From assembly GCA_946892665.1 (NCBI GenBank), contig CAMPOT010000001.1, forward strand, positions 868,001 through 932,000: DNA of 64,000 nt, written 5' to 3'. This document shows positions 33,001 to 40,414 of the stretch, one piece after another; position 1 is the first letter of the stretch; every line of letters begins with the position of its first letter. The notes beneath the pieces are model-generated. The model had not been told where the DNA came from, made no database searches, and saw only the letters and a list, made by a program, of their open reading frames with translations. Position numbers and translations under genes: made by a program. The stretch comes from Chryseobacterium sp. Marseille-Q5410. GTDB lineage: Bacteria; Bacteroidota; Bacteroidia; Flavobacteriales; Weeksellaceae.

Positions 33001-34746
33001 AAAACACCTGAACTGAATACAGGCTCCACCGTAGAATATTCACGAGCAGGCGATCAAACAATTACCAATGCTCCTGTTACCACTCCTTCGGGTGCGAATT
33101 ACCAAAATCTTGTGGTGTCAGGATCAGGAAAAAAGACTACAGCTCCAGGTAGCATTACAGTAAATGAAATGACAAAGGTTACTTCTGCAGATGCTGAACT
33201 TATAGTACCAACCCCTTTGGATAATACAAAAATACCTAATGTATTTTATGCCTTGGGTGGAATTAATAACCAAAATGGAGGGAAGTTTATTCTTGCCAAT
33301 GATGCACTTCTGATTCAACATACCGCAAACCGTGATAACGCAGACAATGCAAATGCATCTATTCAGGTTCGCAGACTGTTTACCTGGTCTGATAGTGATA
33401 GAAAGGAATACAATTATCTTTCTTCCCCGGTAAAAGGCCAGAATATGAAAGAAATCTTTGGCGGAGACGCAACGAATGTGCCTTCTGTACTTAAATTGAA
33501 TGAAGCAACCAATCTATTCGTAAATGCCTCAGTAGCGGATTATGCCCAACAGGGAAAAGGTTTTGCCGTAAAAGAAGCTGTAAAAGGATATAATAACGAA
33601 ACAGCACAGTTTGTTGGAAAACCGAACAACGGAACATTTACCACCCCAATTACGAAAACAGTGGCAAGTCGTGGCTGGAATTTGATTGGGAATCCTTATC
33701 CATCCAATTTGGATTTGCAGCAATTCTATGAAGATAACGTAAAAGATAACCAACATAAAATACTTCCTGAATTCCGATACTGGGACAACCGAATGAATAA
33801 TACGTATACGCAGTACGGAGGTGCCTACCAAGGGTATAGCTATGCGATCTACAATGCAAATAGTAGGGAAGGAAATCCAGCACCCGGTGGTGATCCAGGT
33901 GATCCTTCTTCTGAACCTATCTCTGACACTGCTGATCCAGATCTTTATCGTTATGCTAAAGTAGGTCAGGGCTTTGTTGTCCGTGCTGCAGCTATGGGAT
34001 CTGCGAATTTGGAATATAAAAACACCCAGCGTACCTTAACGCAACCCGATCGAGGTTTCTTCGGAAGAAATGAGATACAGAAAGACCGCTACCGCTTACA
34101 GCTCATCACCCCGGATTCGTTGACGATGACACAGACAATTTTGTACATTCCGAACGGCTTGAATTCGGTAGGTTTGGAAGATTCCAAACATCCAAGTACC
34201 AATGCTTCTGATGCCTTTTATAGTATGGAGGAAACAAGCAAATTGTTGATCAATGCAAAAGCTCCATTCCAGATAACGGATAAAGTACTGCTAGGCAACA
34301 ACCATTTTATTGCAGGCGTTTATAAGATTCGTGCCGTGAACAGGCTAGGGATATTTGCCAACGGACAAGCCATTTATTTGAAAGACAAAAAGCTGAATGT
34401 GATGGCAGATCTTACGCAAGGCGATTATACCTTCACCTCAGAAGCCGGACTATTCAGTGATCGTTTCGAAATCGTGTACCAACCCGAAACAGTTTTGGCC
34501 ACGGAGGGTACCACAAAAGTAAGTTTGGAGGTGTACCGCGATGCAGGAGATTTCGTGATTCGGTCTTCGGAAAAAGCTATTGAACTTATGGAATTGTACG
34601 ATGCTTCGGGCAGATTAGTGCTAAGCCAAAAAGGCAACGGCAAAGAACTTCGCTTTGCAGCAGCAACACTCGCTGAAGGAATATACGTGGTAAAAACCCG
34701 CTTGAAAGACGGGCAGGAACTGACGAAGAAAATAAGAAATAAATAG
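30031..34746 (+). CDS. Large T9SS-sorted multidomain surface protein
   Basis: A 1571-residue protein. Signal peptide to VAGWGQ; a jelly-roll or cleaved-adhesin-like domain (about 28-175); a group-2 Ig-like domain (about 180-265; SSNTGVATVDSTTGQVTL); fibronectin type III-like modules (about 265-490; WTAPTGNGSAAYTYTLEYST); an Ig-like module (about 565-660; ITAQPANKTVANGNTATFSV); a beta-helix-like region with IDIRSGHTVSV; and a type A sorting domain (YDASGRLVLSQKG to KKIRNK). It should be exported by T9SS and anchored on the surface, probably as an adhesin. Domain limits are approximate. The first half is GC-richer and highly repetitive in Ala/Thr/Asn codons, compared with the AT-richer last third, which suggests recombination between paralogues. 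A broken paralogue precedes it. Confidence 0.82.
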   Translation: MKTTLYSFYKSLLAALLLFVSVAGWGQTVIDNSATGSNGTIPTGWTGQNNVTGQDISQKGSGGYYLVEKTNTATDYLVSNTYDLSAYTSVTIEVSIATYGASSTTNLEAQISTNGGSTWTTTATSAGSVKSSTFIDTTIGFSGISLTANTKFRFYDPVAGVPSVRIKSIVIKASGSACTTPTQSFDSASVTKTMGDAPFTNTFTPNSSGTVTYSSSNTGVATVDSTTGQVTLVGPGTANITATTAANGTYCAATQSYTLNVTIPACTGPTTAASAFTSNTPDPNTPGTVALGWTSGNGTNRVAFVKATAFTAATPANNNTYNPDHIFTGAGTAFDGGKTVYNSNGSSVSVTNLTPNTAYNAKVFEYLGAAGSECYNTTPLSGSFTTVSNAPGVLDASNLADVSFDANWTAPTGNGSAAYTYTLEYSTSSTFASNVTAITNIASGTTTRAISGLTPATNYYYRVKVVNAGGSSAWSATKQTTTKPSAPPAPGAPTQACGSTTYPAYGSGAPYNTYYWQTTANGNSTANPGTSFFTVTASGTYYVRALSGASNWSAATPVNAVVINNPVITAQPANKTVANGNTATFSVTATDAGSYQWQENNSGGWVDITDGGNYSGATTATLSVANANIGMDGYTYRVVVGGTAPCNGTVTSNAATLTVTVVTGSAAYFRSADTGNWTNIATWQSSPDNVNWYPATAVPTSSATQIDIRSGHTVSVTTDSQNGKNIHVYGTLSLEEVFAVADDGTAAYDLTVENGGILSFPNTKDYTPTFGAGATALYRATSLTSFVNTSVVGNVLTDNGGSGTKMYFESGARFTVSISGSNSLKSSGVTYFPNADANTTPILQIATGMAQMSSADKNPTVINGRLEVASGATFTSSNGGDRTFRDGIINNGSFSGGTSNIYITGTNAQLGGTGTTTVGTNNSLIIDTGAVATQVTHMAITDGTVTVKGTLSNSAHAYKINANVNIAAGGKFVTYSEGGFFGGPNSAIQEKTPELNTGSTVEYSRAGDQTITNAPVTTPSGANYQNLVVSGSGKKTTAPGSITVNEMTKVTSADAELIVPTPLDNTKIPNVFYALGGINNQNGGKFILANDALLIQHTANRDNADNANASIQVRRLFTWSDSDRKEYNYLSSPVKGQNMKEIFGGDATNVPSVLKLNEATNLFVNASVADYAQQGKGFAVKEAVKGYNNETAQFVGKPNNGTFTTPITKTVASRGWNLIGNPYPSNLDLQQFYEDNVKDNQHKILPEFRYWDNRMNNTYTQYGGAYQGYSYAIYNANSREGNPAPGGDPGDPSSEPISDTADPDLYRYAKVGQGFVVRAAAMGSANLEYKNTQRTLTQPDRGFFGRNEIQKDRYRLQLITPDSLTMTQTILYIPNGLNSVGLEDSKHPSTNASDAFYSMEETSKLLINAKAPFQITDKVLLGNNHFIAGVYKIRAVNRLGIFANGQAIYLKDKKLNVMADLTQGDYTFTSEAGLFSDRFEIVYQPETVLATEGTTKVSLEVYRDAGDFVIRSSEKAIELMELYDASGRLVLSQKGNGKELRFAAATLAEGIYVVKTRLKDGQELTKKIRNK

Positions 34747-34848
34747 GTGAAATTTTAATGAAAAAAAATAATGATTTCTTCTTTTTATCCTTTATAATAT
34801 TATAATAGAATTAAAATTAGAGATGATTATTTTTTTAAATAATTATTA

Positions 34849-34856
34849 TACCTTTG
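34849..34856 (+). promoter_or_regulatory. -7 box (TACCTTTG) at the head of the polysaccharide locus
   Basis: Matches TAnnTTTG 27 nt ahead of the ATG at 34883, after an AT-rich stretch. It is the best candidate for the main promoter of the genes that follow. Confidence 0.55.
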
Positions 34857-34882
34857 TCAAAATTAAAGTAATAAAGAAAATA

Positions 34883-35146
34883 ATGCGGAAAATAATAGCT
34901 TTTGTTATACTTTTTATATCATTAGTCGTAAATGCACAAGGACCTAATCGTTTTTCTGAGAACGAAGATGCAGCATCAATCAATGCAATGGAATCTTCTT
35001 CAGGAGAGATGACTCAAGAATCAGATGATGAAAATGCCCCAAACCCTTCACCTGTTCCCATCGACGACTACCTACCAGTATTGCTGATTACCGCAGTGGG
35101 AATTATCGTACATGCCGGTTGGCGTAAAAGAAAACAGACTGCTTAA
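34883..35146 (+). CDS. Small secreted protein with PIDDYLP motif and C-terminal membrane anchor
   Basis: About 87 residues from ATG 34883: a signal peptide (MRKIIAFVILFISLVVNAQG), an acidic linker (NEDAASINAMESSSGEMTQE), then PVPIDDYLPVLLITAVGIIV and a basic tail RKRKQTA. The short polar motif, hydrophobic helix and basic end copy the three-part plan of sorting signals. Similar small PID-x-YLP proteins occur in Flavobacteriia ahead of polysaccharide genes, but no sortase or exosortase is seen here. The frame could start at 34823; the later ATG follows a -7 box and gives a clean signal peptide. Function unknown. Confidence 0.6.
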   Translation: MRKIIAFVILFISLVVNAQGPNRFSENEDAASINAMESSSGEMTQESDDENAPNPSPVPIDDYLPVLLITAVGIIVHAGWRKRKQTA

Positions 35147-35191
35147 ATACTTATTAAAAACTCGAAAGCAGTTTCGGGTTTTTTTGGCTTA

Positions 35192-35815
35192 ATGAAATTA
35201 AGATTCGTGTACAAAAATGTAATTAAACCCGTTATCGATGTGGCGATTGCCTCAATAGCACTTCTTCTCCTAAGTCCTGTAATGCTGGTGATTGCGCTGA
35301 TGCTTGTGGCGAACAACCGAGGAACTCCTTTTTTTGTACAAAACCGTCCCGGAAAAAATGGAAAAATCTTTAGGATCATCAAGTTTAAAACGATGAACAA
35401 CAAAAAAGATGCTCAAGGTGTACTGCTTCCGGATTACCGCAGATTAACATTCATGGGAAAAATCGTAAGAAAAACTTCCCTTGATGAGCTTCCCCAACTG
35501 ATCAATGTTGTAAAAGGCGACATGAGCCTTGTCGGTCCGCGCCCTTTGCTTCCTGAATATTTGCCACTTTACAATGCCGAGCAGGCGAAAAGACACGATG
35601 TGAAACCTGGGATTACCGGATGGGCACAGGTGAATGGACGAAATGCATTATCCTGGGAAGAGAAATTTGCTTATGATATAGAATATGTAAACCACTTATC
35701 TGCAGCTTTGGATGCAAAGATTGTTTTAATTACCTTGAAAAAAGTAGTCGCAAGACACGGAGTGAACGCTAATAATTATGTAACGATGGAAGCTTTTAAA
35801 GGGAACAGGTTATGA
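35192..35815 (+). CDS. Initiating sugar-phosphate transferase, PglC/WcaJ-type
   Basis: A 207-residue monotopic transferase moving a sugar-1-phosphate from UDP-sugar to undecaprenyl phosphate, the first membrane step of a glycan. It has an N-terminal re-entrant membrane segment (VIDVAIASIALLLLSPVMLV). The bacterial sugar-transferase core reads FFVQNRPGKNGKIFRIIKFK, then RKTSLDELPQLINVVKGDMS (the catalytic Asp-Glu), then LVGPRPLLPEYLP and PGITGWAQVNGR. The compact size with no extra N-terminal domain fits PglC, and the next genes resemble PglD, PglE and PglF. The probable substrate is therefore UDP-N,N'-diacetylbacillosamine. Its stop overlaps the next start (ATGA). Confidence 0.85.
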   Translation: MKLRFVYKNVIKPVIDVAIASIALLLLSPVMLVIALMLVANNRGTPFFVQNRPGKNGKIFRIIKFKTMNNKKDAQGVLLPDYRRLTFMGKIVRKTSLDELPQLINVVKGDMSLVGPRPLLPEYLPLYNAEQAKRHDVKPGITGWAQVNGRNALSWEEKFAYDIEYVNHLSAALDAKIVLITLKKVVARHGVNANNYVTMEAFKGNRL

Positions 35816-36429
35816 TATTGTATGGAGCAAGAGGTCATGCAAAGGTGGTGTATGATTTAATTTTGTCCAATAACCACCTGTTGGAATATTTGGTTGACGA
35901 TCAGCCCCATGAAGAGTTTCCGCACCGGCTGAATATTTACAAACCGACTCGGGAACTGATCGAAGATAAAAAAGTAATTATCGCGATTGGAGATAACCAT
36001 ATTCGCGAAAAAATATACCATCAGATTAAGAACTGGTGCGAGTTTGAAACCATTCATCATACCAGCGCTTTTGTTTCCCGTTTTTCGGAGGTAGGAGAAG
36101 GTACAGTGATTATGCCGCAAGTGTGCATCAATGCAGATGTGAAAATAGGTGACCATTGCATTATCAATACCGCCTCCACCATAGAACACGATTGTGTGAT
36201 TGAAGATTTTGTACATATTTCCCCCAAAGCATCATTGGCTGGAAATATTACCGTAAAGAAAGGAGCACACGTAGGAATTGGAGCCAATATCATTCAGGGG
36301 GTTACCGTAGGTGAAAATGCGTTGATAGGTGCAGGAACAGTAGTTTTGAGAGATGTTCCAGCCCATGCGGTAGTGGTAGGAAACCCTGGAAAAATCATTA
36401 AAATGAAGAATACCAATAATGGAGAATAA
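35812..36429 (+). CDS. PglD/NeuD-family sugar O/N-acetyltransferase
   Basis: A 205-residue protein: an N-terminal Rossmann-like domain (MILYGARGHAKVVYDLI) that binds the UDP-sugar, and a C-terminal left-handed beta-helix of hexapeptide repeats (INADVKIGDHCIINTASTIE, then AGNITVKKGAHVGIGANIIQ) that binds acetyl-CoA. The His in IEHDC corresponds to the general-base position of PglD. It would acetylate the 4-amino group of UDP-4-amino-sugar. It overlaps genes on both sides, one operon with the PglC- and PglE-like genes. Confidence 0.8.
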   Translation: MILYGARGHAKVVYDLILSNNHLLEYLVDDQPHEEFPHRLNIYKPTRELIEDKKVIIAIGDNHIREKIYHQIKNWCEFETIHHTSAFVSRFSEVGEGTVIMPQVCINADVKIGDHCIINTASTIEHDCVIEDFVHISPKASLAGNITVKKGAHVGIGANIIQGVTVGENALIGAGTVVLRDVPAHAVVVGNPGKIIKMKNTNNGE

Positions 36430-37558
36430 AAAAATCTGGCTATCTTCTCCCCACATGGGTGGAGGAGAGATGAAATATATACAACAGGCCTTTGATGAGA
36501 ACTGGATCGCGCCGTTGGGTCCGAATGTCAATGGTTTTGAGCACGATTTGGAATCTTTTTTGGATGAGGAAGTTTATGTGGCGGTGCTGAGTTCGGGAAC
36601 GGCTGCCATTCATTTGTCCTTGGTTTTGCTGGATGTGAAGCCTGGTGATTATGTGATTTGCCAGTCGCTCACCTTTTCTGCATCCGCGAATCCCATCGTC
36701 TATATGGGAGCTACTCCTATTTTTGTCGATAGTGAAAAAGATACCTGGAATCTTTGTCCGAACGCGGTAGAAGAAGCCATCCAGTACGGAATTGCACAAG
36801 GGAAAAAACCAAAGGCGATTATTGCAGTTTCTCTTTATGGAATGCCCTACAAGGTTGATGAAATTACTGCCCTTTCGAAGCGGTACGATATCCCGGTGAT
36901 TGAAGATAGTGCCGAAGCTTTGGGAAGTACTTATAAAAACAGAAAATGTGGAACTTTCGGTGATCTTTCCGTATTAAGTTTCAATGGAAATAAAATTATC
37001 ACCACTTCCGGTGGGGGCGCCTTGATTTTGAAAGATCCTGCATTTAAGAAAAAGGCAGTTTTCCTTTCCACGCAGGCAAAAGACGATGCTCCACACTACG
37101 AACATACCAATATCGGTTACAACTACCGCATGAGCAATATTTGTGCAGGTGTTGGCCGAGGACAGATGGAAGTATTGGAAGATCGGGTTGCCCAAAGAAG
37201 AGCTAATCACGAACGTTATCAAAAATTATTTGCCAATCAACCTCATTTTACCCTTCATCGGGAGCCCAATTCTGATTATTTTTCAAACCACTGGTTGAGT
37301 GTCGTGTTGGTCAGTGAGGATTCTCGCATCAGTGCTGATGAGATTCGCCAACTTGCGCAGGAGCAAAATATTGAGACGCGCCCGATTTGGAAACCCATGC
37401 ATCTTCAGCCTATTTTTAAAGATACCCTTTACTTCGGCGGTGATTTTTCAGAACAGTGCTTTAATAGAGGACTTTGTCTTCCTTCCGGTTCCAATCTTAC
37501 TGAACAGGATTTTGAAAAGATTGAAAAATTGTTTTTAAAGGTATTTGAATTAAACTAA
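36419..37558 (+). CDS. DegT/DnrJ/EryC1/StrS aminotransferase, PglE-like
   Basis: A 379-residue PLP enzyme that aminates a UDP-4-keto-6-deoxy-sugar. Family features: GGGEMKYIQQAFDENWIAPL at the N-terminus, SSGTAAIHLSLVLLDVKPGD, EDSAEALGSTYKNRKCGTFG, and the PLP-lysine motif SFNGNKIITTSGGGAL (Lys about residue 185). These are typical of PglE/LegC-type 4-aminotransferases. It follows a PglD-like gene with an 11-bp overlap and precedes the PglF-like dehydratase that would make its substrate. Assignment to the bacillosamine pathway is by context and sub-family look. Confidence 0.85.
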   Translation: MENKKIWLSSPHMGGGEMKYIQQAFDENWIAPLGPNVNGFEHDLESFLDEEVYVAVLSSGTAAIHLSLVLLDVKPGDYVICQSLTFSASANPIVYMGATPIFVDSEKDTWNLCPNAVEEAIQYGIAQGKKPKAIIAVSLYGMPYKVDEITALSKRYDIPVIEDSAEALGSTYKNRKCGTFGDLSVLSFNGNKIITTSGGGALILKDPAFKKKAVFLSTQAKDDAPHYEHTNIGYNYRMSNICAGVGRGQMEVLEDRVAQRRANHERYQKLFANQPHFTLHREPNSDYFSNHWLSVVLVSEDSRISADEIRQLAQEQNIETRPIWKPMHLQPIFKDTLYFGGDFSEQCFNRGLCLPSGSNLTEQDFEKIEKLFLKVFELN

Positions 37559-37663
37559 AATTATTGATTCACGTAGTTAAATTTCGTATCATTGCGTAAT
37601 GATCTACCTAAAGCATTTTGGCATGAAATCAAACTCTCTGATGGTCACCATTAATTTTATGTT

Positions 37664-37730
37664 ATGAGTTTTCGCAGAAATCTGAAAAAAAAAAATATAT
37701 AGCGGAGATAATTTTATTAACCTTTCAGAT
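37664..37730 (+). other. 5' end of the PglF-like gene split by an A11 tract
   Basis: An ATG at 37664 opens MSFRRNLK, then meets eleven A (37685-37695) and ends at TAG 37700-37702. With ten A (or thirteen) the frame would read MSFRRNLKKKIYSGDNFINL then SDV and flow into the called gene. IYSGDNFINLSDVRYLPRW has the normal look of the family N-terminus. The tract thus decides whether a full-length protein is made from this ATG. Confidence 0.6.
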
Positions 37731-39605
37731 GTGCGTTATTTGCCTCGGTGGGTTATTTTAGTTATTGATATTTTACTTGTTGCGGTATCTATTTCCTTTT
37801 CATGTTATCTCATTGAAAAACTGAGTTACAGTACTCAATTTGTTTTTTACAATGCGCTGCACATGTACCTGATGATTCTTGGCGTGAGCATTGGGTTTAT
37901 GGTTATTTATCGTACCTATTCCGGGATTATCCGGCATTCTACCTTTATCGATTTATTCAAATTATTTTTGGCTACTTTCAGTACCACGATTTTCGTGGGA
38001 ATCGTCAGTTATAGTTTTAAATTAATGACTGGACAGCGGATGATCCAAATGTCGATTCCGTTTTTAGCTGTTTTTTTTGCCGCTTCTTTTATTCTTCTGT
38101 TTCTGTTCCGTTTGTTTGTGAAGGAATTTTTTCATCTGATCAGAGAATTTCGCCGCAGCACCTTACGAAAAAGGATTTTGGTTTTAGGTATTGATGAGCA
38201 GGCGGTTGCAGTAGCTCGTGCCATACTCGATAATCCTAATTTGCCTTATCATATCGTAGGATTTCTCACCCAGCGCCACGATATTAAAAGAGCACATTTG
38301 TTGGGGAAACCGATCTATAGTGTAGAAAAAATTCAAAACAATACGAAGGATGATTTACTACTCGATGGTATTCTGCTAGTGAAAGAAATGATGTCCAAAG
38401 AGGAAATGAACAACTGGGTGACTTTGTTCCTGGAAAAAGATCTTCAGGTGTTTACCTCACCTTCGGTACAGAAACTTGGTGATGCGGATTTGGAAGGTTC
38501 TATTCGATCACTCCAAATTGAAGATTTGCTGAACAGAAAGCCAATCACCATCGTCAATGATGATTTGAAAATTCGTCATTTACAAAAATCAGTCCTAATT
38601 ACCGGCGGTGCAGGATCCATCGGAAGTGAGATTGTACGACAGGTTGCTACGCTGAATCCGTCACTTATTGTGGTTTTGGATCAGGCGGAGACTCCACTTT
38701 ATGAAATTGAAATGGAGATGAGAAGCAAATTTCCGTACATTAATTTTGAATTCATCCTTGCCGACATTTCGAACAGGCACCGCATTGAACCGCTATTCGA
38801 GAAATACAATTTCTCCATGGTTTATCACGCGGCAGCTTACAAACACGTTCCTTTGATTGAGGAGAATCCGCATGAAGGCGTGTTGGTGAATATTTTGGGA
38901 AGTAAAAACCTTTCCACCTTAGCCAGCAAATACGGAGTAAATCGCTTTGTGATGGTTTCCACTGACAAAGCGGTAAAACCAACCAATGTAATGGGAGCAA
39001 CGAAACGTTCCGCCGAACTTTTTGTACAAGCGTTACAAAATACACCGAACAACAAGACGAAATTCATCACCACCCGTTTCGGAAATGTACTGGGTTCCAA
39101 CGGTTCGGTGATTCCACACTTCAAAAAGCAGATTGAAAAAGGCGGTCCGGTGACCATTACGCATCCCGATATCGTAAGATACTTCATGACTATTCCCGAA
39201 GCATGTGATTTGGTATTGCAGGCCGGAACCATGGGGAAAGGAGGTGAGATTTTCGTATTCGATATGGGGGAACCGGTGAAGATTCTGGATCTGGCAAAAA
39301 GAATGATTAAACTTTCCGGGTTGGAGCCCAATTTGGATATTAAGATTATTTATACCGGATTGAGACCTGGGGAAAAACTCTATGAAGAATTGCTGAGTGA
39401 TGACGCCAAAACGCTCGCCACCCACAATGAAAAGATTTTAATATCGAAAGACCCCAATATGGAATTCGAGGAAATCGAGAAGTACACCAATCAAATCGTT
39501 AAAGCTGCCTTAAGGAGGGAGAAGATCCAAGTGGTACAAATTTTGAAAGAGATTGTTCCCGAATTTAAGAGTAATAATTCAATATACGAAGTTTTGGATA
39601 AGTAA
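37731..39605 (+). CDS. UDP-sugar 4,6-dehydratase, PglF/CapD-type membrane protein
   Basis: Called from a GTG (624 aa); the natural length is probably 646 residues from the out-of-frame ATG at 37664. Four N-terminal membrane helices (first: WVILVIDILLVAVSISFSCY) precede an NAD-binding domain, then ITGGAGSIGSEIVRQVATLN and the catalytic block VSTDKAVKPTNVMGATKRSA, in which Thr-Asp-Lys replaces the usual Ser-Tyr-Lys, as in PglF/FlaA1-type dehydratases. It would convert UDP-GlcNAc to the 4-keto-6-deoxy sugar used by the PglE-like aminotransferase. The A11 tract at its 5' end could switch production. The downstream wza gene has its own -7 box. Confidence 0.85.
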   Translation: MRYLPRWVILVIDILLVAVSISFSCYLIEKLSYSTQFVFYNALHMYLMILGVSIGFMVIYRTYSGIIRHSTFIDLFKLFLATFSTTIFVGIVSYSFKLMTGQRMIQMSIPFLAVFFAASFILLFLFRLFVKEFFHLIREFRRSTLRKRILVLGIDEQAVAVARAILDNPNLPYHIVGFLTQRHDIKRAHLLGKPIYSVEKIQNNTKDDLLLDGILLVKEMMSKEEMNNWVTLFLEKDLQVFTSPSVQKLGDADLEGSIRSLQIEDLLNRKPITIVNDDLKIRHLQKSVLITGGAGSIGSEIVRQVATLNPSLIVVLDQAETPLYEIEMEMRSKFPYINFEFILADISNRHRIEPLFEKYNFSMVYHAAAYKHVPLIEENPHEGVLVNILGSKNLSTLASKYGVNRFVMVSTDKAVKPTNVMGATKRSAELFVQALQNTPNNKTKFITTRFGNVLGSNGSVIPHFKKQIEKGGPVTITHPDIVRYFMTIPEACDLVLQAGTMGKGGEIFVFDMGEPVKILDLAKRMIKLSGLEPNLDIKIIYTGLRPGEKLYEELLSDDAKTLATHNEKILISKDPNMEFEEIEKYTNQIVKAALRREKIQVVQILKEIVPEFKSNNSIYEVLDK

Positions 39606-39615
39606 TTAAGAATTG

Positions 39616-39623
39616 TATATTTG
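39616..39623 (+). promoter_or_regulatory. Internal -7 box (TATATTTG) ahead of wza
   Basis: Matches TAnnTTTG 30 nt before the ATG at 39653, directly after the PglF-like stop. It would let the export genes be transcribed apart from the PglC-F-like genes. Confidence 0.55.
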
Positions 39624-39652
39624 CAAACCTCGACATTTTTTAAATGGTACCC

Positions 39653-40396
39653 ATGAATAAATACACATTTGTCCTTCTTTTTTTCCTCATTCTTACGCTT
39701 ACTTCCTGTAAAACCAAGGAAAAAGTAAGTGAATTAAATTACATGCAGAATGTAGAGCAGGTCGCTACGGAAACCTCAATGAAAAGTGCCTTAAACACCA
39801 TCCAGAAAGGAGACCAATTGGTTATTTTTGTGAGTGCGGAAAACATGGAAGTCGTAAAACCATTCAACAATGCCGAAAAGGTATATTTGGTTGACTCTGA
39901 CGGAAATATCGATTTTCCTGTTCTTGGAAAATTATCTGTCGAAGGAAAGACGCTGGAAGAATTCCGTAGAGAATTTACGGGAGATCTTACTCAATATATT
40001 AAGAATCCTACTGTTTCCGTAAAATTGGCCAACTTCAAAGTTACATTCCTGGGAGAAGTTGCACGCCCTGGACAAGTTTCAGTTCCGGAAGGTCAAACTA
40101 CGTTGCTCAATGCATTGGGGTTGGTGGGAGATGTAACGATGCATGCTAAAAGAGATGACATCCTTCTGGTGAGAAATGTAAATGGTACTATCGAAAAGGC
40201 AAGAATAAACCTGATGGACGCTAATTTTATCAATTCGCCCTATTTTCACCTTAAGCAGAACGATGTGATTTATGTTTCCGCAAATCAGAACAAGGAAAAG
40301 ATAGCGCGACAGGATCCGAATACCGGGATTTATATGGCAGTAGCAGGGATGGTGATCGGATTGGCAGGTATTTTTATCACAATTTTTAAGAATTAA
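39653..40396 (+). CDS. wza: Wza-type polysaccharide export lipoprotein
   Basis: About 247 residues: a lipoprotein signal with lipobox (MNKYTFVLLFFLILTLTSCK), the poly-export domain (IQKGDQLVIFVSAENMEVVK), an SLBB-like segment (FKVTFLGEVARPGQVSVPEG) and a C-terminal hydrophobic helix (YMAVAGMVIGLAGIFITIF). Wza forms the outer-membrane channel for capsule or exopolysaccharide. The final helix here could span the outer membrane as in Wza. An in-frame ATG at 39644 is possible, but the second gives the proper lipoprotein start. It is 18 bp ahead of wzc. Confidence 0.88.
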   Translation: MNKYTFVLLFFLILTLTSCKTKEKVSELNYMQNVEQVATETSMKSALNTIQKGDQLVIFVSAENMEVVKPFNNAEKVYLVDSDGNIDFPVLGKLSVEGKTLEEFRREFTGDLTQYIKNPTVSVKLANFKVTFLGEVARPGQVSVPEGQTTLLNALGLVGDVTMHAKRDDILLVRNVNGTIEKARINLMDANFINSPYFHLKQNDVIYVSANQNKEKIARQDPNTGIYMAVAGMVIGLAGIFITIFKN

Positions 40397-40414
40397 TTTT
40401 ACATATCAAATTAA

